The position numbers and the translations under genes were made by a program. Shown here piece after piece: positions 14,891 through 22,364 of a stretch of DNA of 64,000 nt (its first letter is position 1; each line of letters begins with the position of its first letter). Under the pieces are notes generated by a model. It saw only the letters and a program-made list of their open reading frames with translations. It searched no databases and was not told the origin of the DNA. Source of the stretch: Bacillus_AB infantis_B (lineage in GTDB: Bacteria; Bacillota; Bacilli; Bacillales; Cytobacillaceae); contig NZ_VTER01000003.1 of the NCBI RefSeq assembly GCF_008180445.1, positions 310,001-374,000 on the forward strand, in the 5' to 3' direction.

Positions 14891-15665
14891 ATAAAATATC
14901 CATCCATATCTTAATAGCTGTAGCAAAGATCAGGACAGCCAGGATTACTTGCAGCACTTTCGTATTGGCCTTTTTCCCGGCCTTCGCCCCAAGTGGGGAA
15001 GCCAGCAGGCTTGCCGCAACCATGATCAGGGCCGGCAGATATTCCACCTGTCCGGTCGAAATCTTAGCCGCTGTTGCACCGATGGAAGAAATAAATGTGA
15101 TGGCAAGGGAAGATGCAATCGTCATCCTTGTTGGGATTTTCAGGATAACAAGCATAATCGGAACAAGCAGGAAGGCTCCGCCGGCACCGACGATTCCTGC
15201 ACCTATGCCGACGATGAGGGCAAGGGAAGCAGCAAGCCACTTATTAAAAACGACCTCATCGAGCGGTACATCATCGATCCCCTTCTTCGGAATGAACATC
15301 ATCACTGCCGCAATCAATGCCAGTATGCCATACACAAGGTTGATGCCTGCTTCAGGCAGGAATTTCGAACCGAATCCGCCGATCATGCTTCCGGCAAGGA
15401 TGCTGATTCCCATATAAAGGATCAGAGACTTATTTAAGAATCCGCCTTTGCGATAAGCCCATACACCGCCGAGTGTCGCAAATAGCACCTGGACCGCACT
15501 GATGCCGGTCACTTCATGCGCAGTGAATGAAGCCAAACCCAAAAGAGCCGGCATATACAGCAGCATAGGATAATTGATGATCGCACCGCCTATGCCAAGC
15601 AGTCCGGAAATAAACGATCCAGCAAAGCCAAGCAGGAAAATGACGATGATTAATTCAATGCTCAT
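14889..15665 (-). CDS. TSUP/TauE family sulfite exporter (YrkJ-like)
   Basis: A 258-residue membrane protein with about eight hydrophobic segments and the TauE/SafE repeats GFAGSFISGLLGIGGAIINYPML and GIGAGIVGAGGAFLLVPIM. This family exports sulfite, thiosulfate or organosulfonates. As the last gene of the sulfane-sulfur operon, it should remove sulfite made by the upstream persulfide dioxygenase-like enzyme. The ATG at 15665 has GGGAGG 9 nt upstream; the ATG three codons earlier overlaps that site. A hairpin with a T run lies between it and the preceding gene, so its expression may be reduced relative to the rest. Confidence 0.88.
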   Translation of the reverse strand: MSIELIIVIFLLGFAGSFISGLLGIGGAIINYPMLLYMPALLGLASFTAHEVTGISAVQVLFATLGGVWAYRKGGFLNKSLILYMGISILAGSMIGGFGSKFLPEAGINLVYGILALIAAVMMFIPKKGIDDVPLDEVVFNKWLAASLALIVGIGAGIVGAGGAFLLVPIMLVILKIPTRMTIASSLAITFISSIGATAAKISTGQVEYLPALIMVAASLLASPLGAKAGKKANTKVLQVILAVLIFATAIKIWMDIL

Positions 15666-15687
15666 GGTTCTCATCCTCCCTTTTTCA

Positions 15688-15722
15688 GAAAAATGCCTGC
15701 AGGGGTACTGGCAGGCATTTCC
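15688..15722 (-). terminator. Internal hairpin/terminator before the TSUP gene
   Basis: The minus-strand stem AAATGCCTGC/GCAGGCATTT with a loop of about 9 nt and TTTTTC follows the MBL gene. It looks like an intrinsic terminator placed inside the operon, giving partial read-through to the exporter. Confidence 0.75.
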
Positions 15723-15728
15723 CTGTTA

Positions 15729-16856
15729 TTATCTGACAGCACAGCGGTTTGGACCTATTTCCATTTCACGCTGCTCTTCTTCATCAGGAGTGATTCTGCC
15801 CATATTGGTTTTGCGGATTTCCTGATAGGCATTCGGCTGCGGCGGGAGGTTTTCGGTGACCAGCCTGCGGAATTCTGACTCGTCGCTGATGTTCAGACCA
15901 TGGTTTTCTGCAAATAATGTGCCCAGCTTCTTTGAAACAGAACCATCATGATTCAATTCATCAATGATCATGAAATGGGCCGGCAGAACCAGCAGCTCTT
16001 CCGACAGATCGCGGTATCGCTTATACAGTGTCTCACGCAGATCCCCTACCCAGTCGTCTGCCAGGCCGGCCAGATCAGGGCGGCCAATGCTGTCGATGAA
16101 TAAAATATCGCCAGAAAGCAAGTATCGCCCATCAATCACGAAAGATGTTGATCCAATCGTATGGCCAGGAGAGTACAATGCATGTATATCAATAGCAGTT
16201 GTGCCGATTTCCACAGTTCTTCCACCTTCAAGGCTGCTGTAATCGAAAGTGACTTCGCCGGCATCCTTTGGCGGCAGCCAGTAGCTAGCGCCAGTCTGTT
16301 CAGCAAGCATTCTTCCTCCGGAAATATGGTCGGCATGAAGATGTGTGTCAAACACATGCTTGATCGCTGCTCCTTTTTCATCAGCAAACCCTCTGTATAC
16401 TTCCGTCATCCGGGCTGCATCAATAATGGCCGCTTCCCCGCCGGAAATCGCCATATAAGAAAGGCAGCCTTTCCCGAGGCGCACAAACTGGTACAGCTCT
16501 CCGCCGTCCTTCAGGTCCCCAACTTTGACCGGTTCAAGATGCTCGCTCCATAGCTTCATTCCGCCCTGCAGATAAGATACATCCAGCCCTTCATCGGAAA
16601 GCATCTCAGCTACCATTACAGATGAACCTTCCTTGGCACATACAACCAGGATATCTTTATCTGCCGGCAGCTTTTCCATAATCTCCCCGACGCCTTCCAA
16701 AAGGTCGAAATAAGGGATATTCAAATATTCAAAATGGTCTCCTTCAATTTTCCAATCCTCGAATGCATCATGATTGCGGACATCAAGAATGAACATTTCT
16801 TCTTTTTGAATTACTTTTCCTGCAGCTTCTTTAGCAGTCATTGCTTTTACAGTCAA
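15729..16856 (-). CDS. Rhodanese-metallo-beta-lactamase fusion, persulfide dioxygenase-like (YrkH/CstB type)
   Basis: A 375-residue fusion. An N-terminal rhodanese-like domain has Cys73 in the VVCAKEGSS active loop. A glyoxalase II-type metallo-beta-lactamase domain follows, with THLHADH (His172, His174, Asp176, His177) and later ligands in SPGHT and SGD. This mixture oxidises persulfides to sulfite or thiosulfate in CstB-like enzymes. Here the rhodanese domain precedes the lactamase domain, unlike S. aureus CstB but as in YrkH-type proteins. TTG start with AGGGGG 8 nt upstream. A partial ATAC-type repeat at about 16863-16878 lies just upstream. Confidence 0.88.
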   Translation of the reverse strand: MTVKAMTAKEAAGKVIQKEEMFILDVRNHDAFEDWKIEGDHFEYLNIPYFDLLEGVGEIMEKLPADKDILVVCAKEGSSVMVAEMLSDEGLDVSYLQGGMKLWSEHLEPVKVGDLKDGGELYQFVRLGKGCLSYMAISGGEAAIIDAARMTEVYRGFADEKGAAIKHVFDTHLHADHISGGRMLAEQTGASYWLPPKDAGEVTFDYSSLEGGRTVEIGTTAIDIHALYSPGHTIGSTSFVIDGRYLLSGDILFIDSIGRPDLAGLADDWVGDLRETLYKRYRDLSEELLVLPAHFMIIDELNHDGSVSKKLGTLFAENHGLNISDESEFRRLVTENLPPQPNAYQEIRKTNMGRITPDEEEQREMEIGPNRCAVR

Positions 16857-16895
16857 CCCAATTACCCCCTACCGTATATTTCGGTGTAAAATTTT

Positions 16896-17471
16896 TTATT
16901 GATTCATACTGGCTGATGGTCCGTTCCACTGGCTCATGCCGGGGATCACATTTTTGACATCCTTGAAGCCTTTGGCATCAAGGATCCTTGCAGCAAGATC
17001 GCTTCTGCTGCCTGTCCGGCAGACTACATAGACCGGCGCGTCACTGTCCAGTTCTCCGGCGCGTTCCTCCAGCTCTCCTAATGGGATGGAGACAGCGCCA
17101 GGAATGTGGTGGAAAGCATATTCTGCAGATTCCCGTACATCCAGCACAATGATATCGCCGTCTTCTGCCACAAGCTTCTCAAGATCATCATTGCTGACAA
17201 CATGAGGATGCTTTTTCTCCTGTACCTCTTCGCCGCTTGCTTTGCGGAGATAGTGCTTTAATACGCCTTCCTCTTCAACAGTACCAAGATACTGATGGCC
17301 GGCACTTTCAGCCCATGCCTTCAAATCTGCTTTTGAACCTTTATCCGTAGCCAGAACCTCCAGCACTTCGCCTGCATTCATACCCGTAATCATCTTCTTC
17401 GTTTTGACAATCGGCATAGGGCATGCAAGCCCTTTTGCATCAAGAGTGGAATCTGTTTTAATCTGTGTCAT
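16896..17471 (-). CDS. TusA-rhodanese two-domain sulfurtransferase (YrkF-like)
   Basis: A 191-residue protein. The TusA domain at residues 5-75 has the C-P-x-P motif LACPMPIV (Cys17). The rhodanese domain at about 95-190 has Cys151 in the CRTGSRSD active loop. Both cysteines can carry a persulfide, so it should relay sulfane sulfur between carriers. The ATG at 17471 has GGGAGG 7 nt upstream and fits the TusA N-terminus; a longer frame starting 21 codons earlier has no support. It sits mid-operon between a single-domain rhodanese and the MBL fusion, the order known from B. subtilis yrk genes. Confidence 0.9.
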   Translation of the reverse strand: MTQIKTDSTLDAKGLACPMPIVKTKKMITGMNAGEVLEVLATDKGSKADLKAWAESAGHQYLGTVEEEGVLKHYLRKASGEEVQEKKHPHVVSNDDLEKLVAEDGDIIVLDVRESAEYAFHHIPGAVSIPLGELEERAGELDSDAPVYVVCRTGSRSDLAARILDAKGFKDVKNVIPGMSQWNGPSASMNQ

Positions 17472-17508
17472 CTTTAAACCTCCCGGGGTATATGATTTTT
17501 CAAAAAAA

Positions 17509-17802
17509 TTACTCTGTCTGCCCTTCCCAGGCAAGCATTCCGCCCTCCATATTTACGACCTTGAAGCCATTGGATTCAAGCAGCTGGCACGCCCTTCCGC
17601 TGCGGCCGCCTGACCGGCATACGAGGACATATTCTTTATTTTTATCAAGCTCATGCATCCGGAATTCAAGGAGTCCAAGCGGGATATTGACACTATCAGG
17701 AATACGCCCTTCTTTTACCTCATCCACTTCCCGGACATCAACAATATTAAGCATCCCTTTTTCCAGCTTGCTTTCTACTTCTTTAGCTGACCATTTCTCC
17801 AT
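17509..17802 (-). CDS. Single-domain rhodanese sulfurtransferase
   Basis: A 97-residue rhodanese domain with Cys62 in the six-residue active loop CRSGGRS, and the conserved VDVRE and IPDSVNIPLG segments. It transfers sulfane sulfur to a thiol acceptor such as TusA or bacillithiol. GGAGG lies before the ATG. It is tightly packed in the cstR operon, 11 nt after the DsrE-like gene. The loop length is that of sulfur-transferring rhodaneses rather than phosphatases. Confidence 0.92.
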   Translation of the reverse strand: MEKWSAKEVESKLEKGMLNIVDVREVDEVKEGRIPDSVNIPLGLLEFRMHELDKNKEYVLVCRSGGRSGRACQLLESNGFKVVNMEGGMLAWEGQTE

Positions 17803-17813
17803 TGTTTTGCCTC

Positions 17814-18293
17814 CTATATAAACAGATTTACATTGCCGTCTTCGGCATCACCGAGATAAGCTGCAACACCAGCATATTCAATATTGTCAAGCAGCTCTTC
17901 CTGCTGCAGTCCGAGCAAATCCATCGTCATCGTGCAGGCAACCAGTTTTACTTCCTGTTCCTGGGCCATCTCGATCAGCTGCGGCAGCGGGAGTGCATTA
18001 TGCTTTTTCATGACGCCTTTGATCATCTTAGGCCCAAGCCCTGCGAAGTGCATCTTTGAAAGCCCCATTTTATCGGCTCCCCTTGGCATCATCCTGCCGA
18101 ACATTTTTTCCATGAATCCTTTTTTAACCATAGTATTCTCATCTTTCCGAAGAGCATTCAATCCCCAGAAAGTATGGAAAATGGTAACTTCGTGGTCATA
18201 AGCTGCAGCTCCGTTCGCAATGATATAGGCTGCCATTGCTTTATCATAGTCTCCGCTAAAAAGGACAATCGTTGTTCTTTTCTTCTCTGACAT
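17814..18293 (-). CDS. DsrE/DsrF-like sulfur carrier (YrkE-like)
   Basis: A 159-residue protein of the DsrE/F/H-like superfamily. It has the IVLFSGDYDKAMAAYIIANGAA opening and the cysteine-containing strand KLVACTMTMDLLGL that marks peroxiredoxin-like sulfur-transfer members. These accept persulfide sulfur during sulfane-sulfur handling. The ATG at 18293 has GAGGGGG 6 nt upstream, and the longer reading would bury that site. A second promoter with an ATACT-N6-GGTAT dyad sits directly upstream, so this gene and those downstream may be expressed independently of cstR and tusA. Confidence 0.88.
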   Translation of the reverse strand: MSEKKRTTIVLFSGDYDKAMAAYIIANGAAAYDHEVTIFHTFWGLNALRKDENTMVKKGFMEKMFGRMMPRGADKMGLSKMHFAGLGPKMIKGVMKKHNALPLPQLIEMAQEQEVKLVACTMTMDLLGLQQEELLDNIEYAGVAAYLGDAEDGNVNLFI

Positions 18294-18310
18294 TCTAATC
18301 CCCCTCATCC

Positions 18311-18340
18311 ATTATACTGTGCCGGGTATATAACCCTGCA
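18311..18340 (-). promoter_or_regulatory. Second CstR-type promoter/operator, upstream of the dsrE-like gene
   Basis: On the minus strand, -35 TTGCAG (18335-18340) and -10 TATAAT (18311-18316) are 18 bp apart. ATACT-GTGCCG-GGTAT (18314-18329, plus strand) overlaps the spacer and -10. It differs by one base from the perfect dyad ahead of cstR. Confidence 0.65.
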
Positions 18341-18346
18341 AAAAAA

Positions 18347-18541
18347 TCAGCCTTTTTTAATGTAAAAAGTAAATACGCCTGCTTCTTCCTTCATATCAAC
18401 CAGTTCATGCCCTGTTGATGAAGCCCATGCTGTCAGATCGCTCTTTGCTCCTTTGTCAGTCGCGAGAACCTCTAAGATCTGCCCTGATTCAAGCTCACCG
18501 ATTGCCTTCTTTGTTTTAACGATCGGCATTGGGCAAGCCAA
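18347..18541 (-). CDS. TusA-like sulfur carrier with shortened N-terminus
   Basis: A 64-residue TusA-family protein with the C-P-x-P motif (ACPMPIVKTKKAIGEL) and the usual LEVLATDKGAKSDLTAWASSTGHEL body. Normal TusA proteins have about ten residues before the Cys, forming the first beta strand. Here the only available start is a TTG immediately before Ala-Cys. Upstream in frame are just nine codons (EADKVDILL) and then a TAA, with no start codon. The DNA shows GCAGATAAGG shared with the cstR 3' end, which suggests a deletion. It may still be made from the TTG, or be a decaying gene; two other TusA/rhodanese proteins could cover for it. Confidence 0.65.
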   Translation of the reverse strand: MACPMPIVKTKKAIGELESGQILEVLATDKGAKSDLTAWASSTGHELVDMKEEAGVFTFYIKKG

Positions 18542-18554
18542 AAGGATGTCAACC

Positions 18555-18818
18555 TTATCTGCTTCTTACAAGCAGATTGACTGCTTCCTTTATCATCTCT
18601 TCCGGCTCCAGAGTGCCATCTTCATCGGCATCTTTCATGCATTCCACCAGATTTGTGCTCACGATTACGCCGATTGCCCGGTCAATTGCCGACCTTGCAG
18701 CAGACAGCTGGGTAATGACATCCTTGCAATCTGCATCTTCTTCAATCATGCGCATAATGCCGCGCATCTGACCTTCGACCCGCTTGATCCGATTCTTCGT
18801 GCCATTATTATATTCCAA
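18555..18818 (-). CDS. cstR: CsoR/RcnR family persulfide-sensing repressor
   Basis: An 87-residue all-helical repressor. Cys31 (DADCKDVI) and Cys60 (NLVEC) occupy the positions of the two reactive cysteines of S. aureus CstR. The histidine that copper-sensing CsoR proteins place before the second cysteine is replaced (TNLVEC), so a sulfane-sulfur rather than copper sensor is indicated. The C-terminus KEAVNLLVRSR also follows CstR. TTG start with GGAGGGGG upstream. It is first in the sulfur operon and faces its own perfect ATACC-N6-GGTAT operator, so it is autoregulated. Confidence 0.9.
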   Translation of the reverse strand: MEYNNGTKNRIKRVEGQMRGIMRMIEEDADCKDVITQLSAARSAIDRAIGVIVSTNLVECMKDADEDGTLEPEEMIKEAVNLLVRSR

Positions 18819-18873
18819 AGGATGCCCCCTCCATTCTTTTGTGAACGCCGCTTTGTTCGGCGGCTATGAACCA

Positions 18874-18902
18874 ATAATATACCCTACTAGGTATTTTGTC
18901 AA
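18874..18902 (-). promoter_or_regulatory. cstR promoter with nested CstR operator
   Basis: Consensus -35 TTGACA (18897-18902) and -10 TATTAT (18874-18879) with exactly 17 bp between them. The spacer holds ATACC-CTACTA-GGTAT (18879-18894), a perfect dyad of CsoR/CstR type. Repressor binding would block polymerase. Confidence 0.85.
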
Positions 18903-19156
18903 CACTCCAAATCTGAATTTCTGTAATACTGCATAGCAGGCGCTTTAATACCGGTGATAAGGCTTAAGATTGGACGGTAAGTCTGTAATCCTGCCAGCCT
19001 CTTCTTTGCGCTGCAGACTCCCCTGCCTCTTCATTTTTTATCAGAACTGGCATTCATCCTTCCAGCACCGGCTGATCCTGATACCCCCTCGGCTATAAGT
19101 TTCTATCTGCTGGCAAAAGGGTAATTTTTCTATAAAATGCGAAAGGGGGAAAGAGC

Positions 19157-20347
19157 ATGGAGCCGATAAAAATAATTCTGCTGCTTTTGGCGGGCTATAT
19201 TGTTTTAACCATTGATAAAAAGAAAAAGCTGTTCCCAGGTCCGCCTGTATTGGTGGTGATAGGAATCTGCCTTTCTTTTATAGGCTATTTTGCATCGCTT
19301 CATATCGGAAAGGAAATTTTGTACGATATTTTCCTGCCTTCATTATTATTCATTTCAGCATATCGCTTTCCTCCAGCCGCCCTGAAAAAAAATGCAGGCA
19401 TGATTGGTTTCCTGAGTACAGCAGGCCTTTTGATCACGGCTCTGCTCCTAGGGGCTGCCATTTATTATTTTGCCAACCTTTTCATTAGCATCAGCTTCCT
19501 GGGAAGCCTGATGATTGCGGCCATTCTTACACCGACCGACCCGGTTTCCGTCATTTCCATCCTTAAGGAGGCGTCCTCCGATCCGAGGGTAAGCGAAATC
19601 GTCGAAGGTGAATCCATGATCAATGACGGGACAAGCTTTGTACTGTTCACTGTGCTGACAGGGATGTTTGCCAGAGGAGAATCTTTTTCGGTTTTTTCGT
19701 TTGCAAAAGACTTTCTCTTTGTATCTCTCGGGGGTATTTTTCTTGGACTAATATGCGGCTGGATCGTCAGCAAGGCTGTCCATGTGACCGAGCGGAAAGA
19801 TTATCAGGTGATGCTCAGCATCATTCTTTCATACGGAATCTTCTATGCAGCCGAGCTTGCAGGCGTTTCTGGTGTTCTGGCTACGGTTTCTGCCGGCATC
19901 ATGCTGTCATGGGAGTTCAATCACACAAATAAGGAAGACCATTACCGTGAGTCTCTCGACAGCTTCTGGGGAATAATCGAGCCGACCATTATTTCCCTTG
20001 TCTTTCTTATGATCGGAATTGAAGCAACCAGCCATCTGGCCATTGATCAATGGGGCATTGCCTTTGTCATTTTTGCTATGAGCATCCTGATCCGCTTTGC
20101 TGTCATCCATGGAACCGTCCTAGCCCTGCCGAAAGAAAGGAAGCTGTTCAGCTGGCGTGAATCGTCCATCATATCATGGGCCGGCATCAAAGGGACCATG
20201 TCGGTCGTTCTGCTGCTGATCCTCGATGCAGCACAAACCACCAGGGCAGATATGATCATTTCGCTCACCTTTACAGCGGTCATCTTAAGCTTGATCATTC
20301 AAAGTTCAACCATCTATCCGCTTTCCAAAGCACTTATAAAAAAATGA
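19157..20347 (+). CDS. CPA1 family sodium:proton antiporter (NhaP-like)
   Basis: A 396-residue membrane protein with about twelve hydrophobic segments. The signature TPTDPVSVISILKEA and the ion-binding region EGESMINDGTSFVLF are diagnostic of monovalent cation:proton antiporters of the CPA1/NhaP group. It lacks the long C-terminal cytoplasmic tail of some relatives. It should exchange internal Na+ (or K+) for protons, supporting pH and salt tolerance. ATG preceded by GGGGGA. It stands alone between the sulfur operon and a terminator. Ion preference cannot be read from sequence. Confidence 0.9.
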   Translation: MEPIKIILLLLAGYIVLTIDKKKKLFPGPPVLVVIGICLSFIGYFASLHIGKEILYDIFLPSLLFISAYRFPPAALKKNAGMIGFLSTAGLLITALLLGAAIYYFANLFISISFLGSLMIAAILTPTDPVSVISILKEASSDPRVSEIVEGESMINDGTSFVLFTVLTGMFARGESFSVFSFAKDFLFVSLGGIFLGLICGWIVSKAVHVTERKDYQVMLSIILSYGIFYAAELAGVSGVLATVSAGIMLSWEFNHTNKEDHYRESLDSFWGIIEPTIISLVFLMIGIEATSHLAIDQWGIAFVIFAMSILIRFAVIHGTVLALPKERKLFSWRESSIISWAGIKGTMSVVLLLILDAAQTTRADMIISLTFTAVILSLIIQSSTIYPLSKALIKK

Positions 20348-20372
20348 AAAAGCTGCCATGGGGCAGCTTTTT
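20348..20372. terminator. Terminator after the antiporter gene
   Basis: AAAAAGCTGCC-atgg-GGCAGCTTTTT is a perfect 11-bp stem directly after the antiporter stop. Its symmetry allows it to serve the convergent gene as well. Confidence 0.88.
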
Positions 20373-20391
20373 CCATTGATGAGCATATTCT

Positions 20392-21033
20392 TTAGGATGA
20401 CAGCTTCTTTTCCTTGCTCCTGCCCTCAAGATCCTTCACCGTTTTGCTTGTTTCTACTTCCTTCTCATCCTTTAATGTCCCAAACAGAGCATCGACAAAA
20501 GGAGTTGAGACACCGTACCAATAGTTTTCATTTTTAAAATGGTGAAGGCTATGCGTTTTTTTCAGCCATATTCCAAATTTGGATTTCGGTTTGATCGGGC
20601 GGTGTGCTACATAATGCTTCCATTCATAGATCAGCAGCATGAGCACGAGGCCGAGGCTGAACGATACCGTATCAGGCAGCGAACCAGTAATGAAGAAAAA
20701 GATGAGGGCAAGGACCGATAAGTTCGGCAGGCTGTACCAGACCGGCAGAAAAAGCAACTTTAAATCATTGGGATATTTGTGGTGGTCATAATGAACGCGC
20801 TTTAAAAAAGTCAGAAACAAAGCATTCTTTGGCGGATTAAGATGGAACAGGAAGCGGTGTGTGAGATATTCACTGAACATAAATGTAAGCATTCCCCCTG
20901 CTGTAAAAGCAAGGAGCTGCCAGCCCGCACCGAGTACTGCTATATACCAAATGAGCCCGGCTGCAAAGAGGCCTGACATGATGATGATATCAGGATGGAA
21001 AAAGAAATCCTTATAAATGCCTTTGCTTTTCAA
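20392..21033 (-). CDS. Sterol desaturase/fatty acid hydroxylase family membrane protein
   Basis: A 213-residue integral membrane di-iron enzyme. The eight-histidine pattern is complete: HRFLFH, HYDHH, HYVAH and HSLHHF, set between four hydrophobic stretches. The family hydroxylates or desaturates lipids or carotenoids; the substrate is unknown here. An upstream ATG at 21090 is in frame but falls inside the -35 hexamer of a clear promoter. The start is therefore placed at the TTG at 21033, which has AGGAG 10 nt upstream. It is monocistronic. Confidence 0.83.
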   Translation of the reverse strand: MKSKGIYKDFFFHPDIIIMSGLFAAGLIWYIAVLGAGWQLLAFTAGGMLTFMFSEYLTHRFLFHLNPPKNALFLTFLKRVHYDHHKYPNDLKLLFLPVWYSLPNLSVLALIFFFITGSLPDTVSFSLGLVLMLLIYEWKHYVAHRPIKPKSKFGIWLKKTHSLHHFKNENYWYGVSTPFVDALFGTLKDEKEVETSKTVKDLEGRSKEKKLSS

Positions 21034-21061
21034 TTGCTTCACACTCCTGTCTAATATGTCC

Positions 21062-21090
21062 AATATATTCTTGGAGATATTATATGTCAA
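21062..21090 (-). promoter_or_regulatory. Sigma-A promoter of the hydroxylase gene
   Basis: -35 TTGACA (21085-21090), 17-bp spacer, -10 TATATT (21062-21067). Transcription would begin near 21055, which rules out the longest possible reading frame of the gene. Confidence 0.8.
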
Positions 21091-21116
21091 TATTTTCTGA
21101 ATATTTATCAGGCAAT

Positions 21117-21149
21117 AATAAAAGCCTGGATAGAGTCTATCCAGGCTTT
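21117..21149 (-). terminator. Terminator of the ABC transporter cluster
   Basis: A 12-bp perfect stem AAAGCCTGGATA/TATCCAGGCTTT, with TTATTATT following on the minus strand. It comes right after the permease stop. Confidence 0.82.
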
Positions 21150-21155
21150 CGCTTT

Positions 21156-22364
21156 TTAATCCGCTTTACTCAGCCACTTCCACATTTCCTGCGGAGTGGC
21201 ATTTTTGCCGTGCATTAAAATGCCAACCTTAAATATCTTCCCGGCCGCCTTCATCAGTAAAGCAATACTGGCCAGGAGGATGATTGCTGAAAGAAGGATC
21301 TCTCCCCATGGCCATTCCTCCATGACGGAAAGCCTCATGATCCATACCCCCGGGGCTGTGAAGGGGATAAAAGAGCCCGCGATTGCAATCACTCCTTCAG
21401 GATCGGAAAAGACCGGCTTGATTAACAAAAGCGGTGCAAATGGAAGCATCAGTATAAAGCCCTGAAAATTGCTGGCAGAATTTACATCCTCCACGGTTGC
21501 ACCCATCCCTGCAAAAACTGCGGCAAACAGCAGATAGCCAAGGATCGCAAACAGCATAAGGACCAACGTTTCCGGGGCTGCAAGATACTGGATCAGCGGG
21601 ACATCGAGCCTCCATGATGCAGCCGGGATGACGAACAGAAGCCAGACGGCCACCTGGATGATGCCAAGGGTAAAATAACCGATGATTTTTCCCTGCATCA
21701 GTTCACCGGATGTCAGAGAAGAGAGCATAATTTCAGCTATTTTATCTTTCTTTTCCTGTGACGCGCTCTGGAAGATCATCATTCCCGAGATTACAACCGA
21801 AAACAGGACAACACCCGCAGTGATTCCCGGAATCAGCTGTTCATACATATCCTCTCCAGCGCCCGTCTCCTTCGCATCAACCGCTGCAAAACTGATATCC
21901 TGTGAGACTGCTGCCAGCTCCTCTTCATCAAGCGCCAGCTGGCTCAGCTGAAAGGCGCGCAAGGGCTGCTCCAGCAGCATCGCCTGCTGCAGAATATCAT
22001 CCGGTACTCCTTCACTCATATAGATCGGGAAACGTCCAGCATCAAGTCCGTTCTTTGTCAGTGGAATAAAAATCGTATTCTCAGCAGCTTCAAGCTTATT
22101 TAAAATCTCACTTTCAGAGGCATTTGTCAGCTCGACTTCCCAATCAAGCCCTGCCATGATTCCTTCTGTGCCATTCCAGATACCCAGTTCGTCCTTTATT
22201 ATTACATTAACCGGCTCGGGCTCGCTTTGGAAACGGTCCATCATGGCTGGCAATATGGCAAAAAACAGGAAGCTTAACGGAGTCAGCAAAAGCGAAATGA
22301 CAAAGGATTTATTTTTCATATTCCGTTTTATCTCCCATTTGGCTACCTTTAAGCTATTGCGCAA
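21156..22364 (-). CDS. ABC-2 type permease (NatB-like)
   Basis: A 402-residue permease with one N-terminal transmembrane helix, a ~130-residue extracytoplasmic domain and five or six C-terminal helices. This is the layout of NatB/ABC-2 sodium or drug exporters. The region AASQEKKDKIAEIMLSSLTSGELMQGKIIGYFTLGIIQ contains the typical EKKxKxxEILxSSxxxxxLxxGK signature. The start is placed at a TTG (22364) overlapping the end of the ATPase gene by 11 bp, with AAGAAGG 8 nt upstream. It presumably pairs with the adjacent ATPase to export ions or drugs. Confidence 0.85.
   Translation of the reverse strand: MRNSLKVAKWEIKRNMKNKSFVISLLLTPLSFLFFAILPAMMDRFQSEPEPVNVIIKDELGIWNGTEGIMAGLDWEVELTNASESEILNKLEAAENTIFIPLTKNGLDAGRFPIYMSEGVPDDILQQAMLLEQPLRAFQLSQLALDEEELAAVSQDISFAAVDAKETGAGEDMYEQLIPGITAGVVLFSVVISGMMIFQSASQEKKDKIAEIMLSSLTSGELMQGKIIGYFTLGIIQVAVWLLFVIPAASWRLDVPLIQYLAAPETLVLMLFAILGYLLFAAVFAGMGATVEDVNSASNFQGFILMLPFAPLLLIKPVFSDPEGVIAIAGSFIPFTAPGVWIMRLSVMEEWPWGEILLSAIILLASIALLMKAAGKIFKVGILMHGKNATPQEMWKWLSKAD

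Noticed and set aside
21034..21090. N-terminal extension of the fatty acid hydroxylase to the ATG at 21090
   Set aside because: This segment contains a TTGACA-17-TATATT promoter, so the first codons would not be transcribed.
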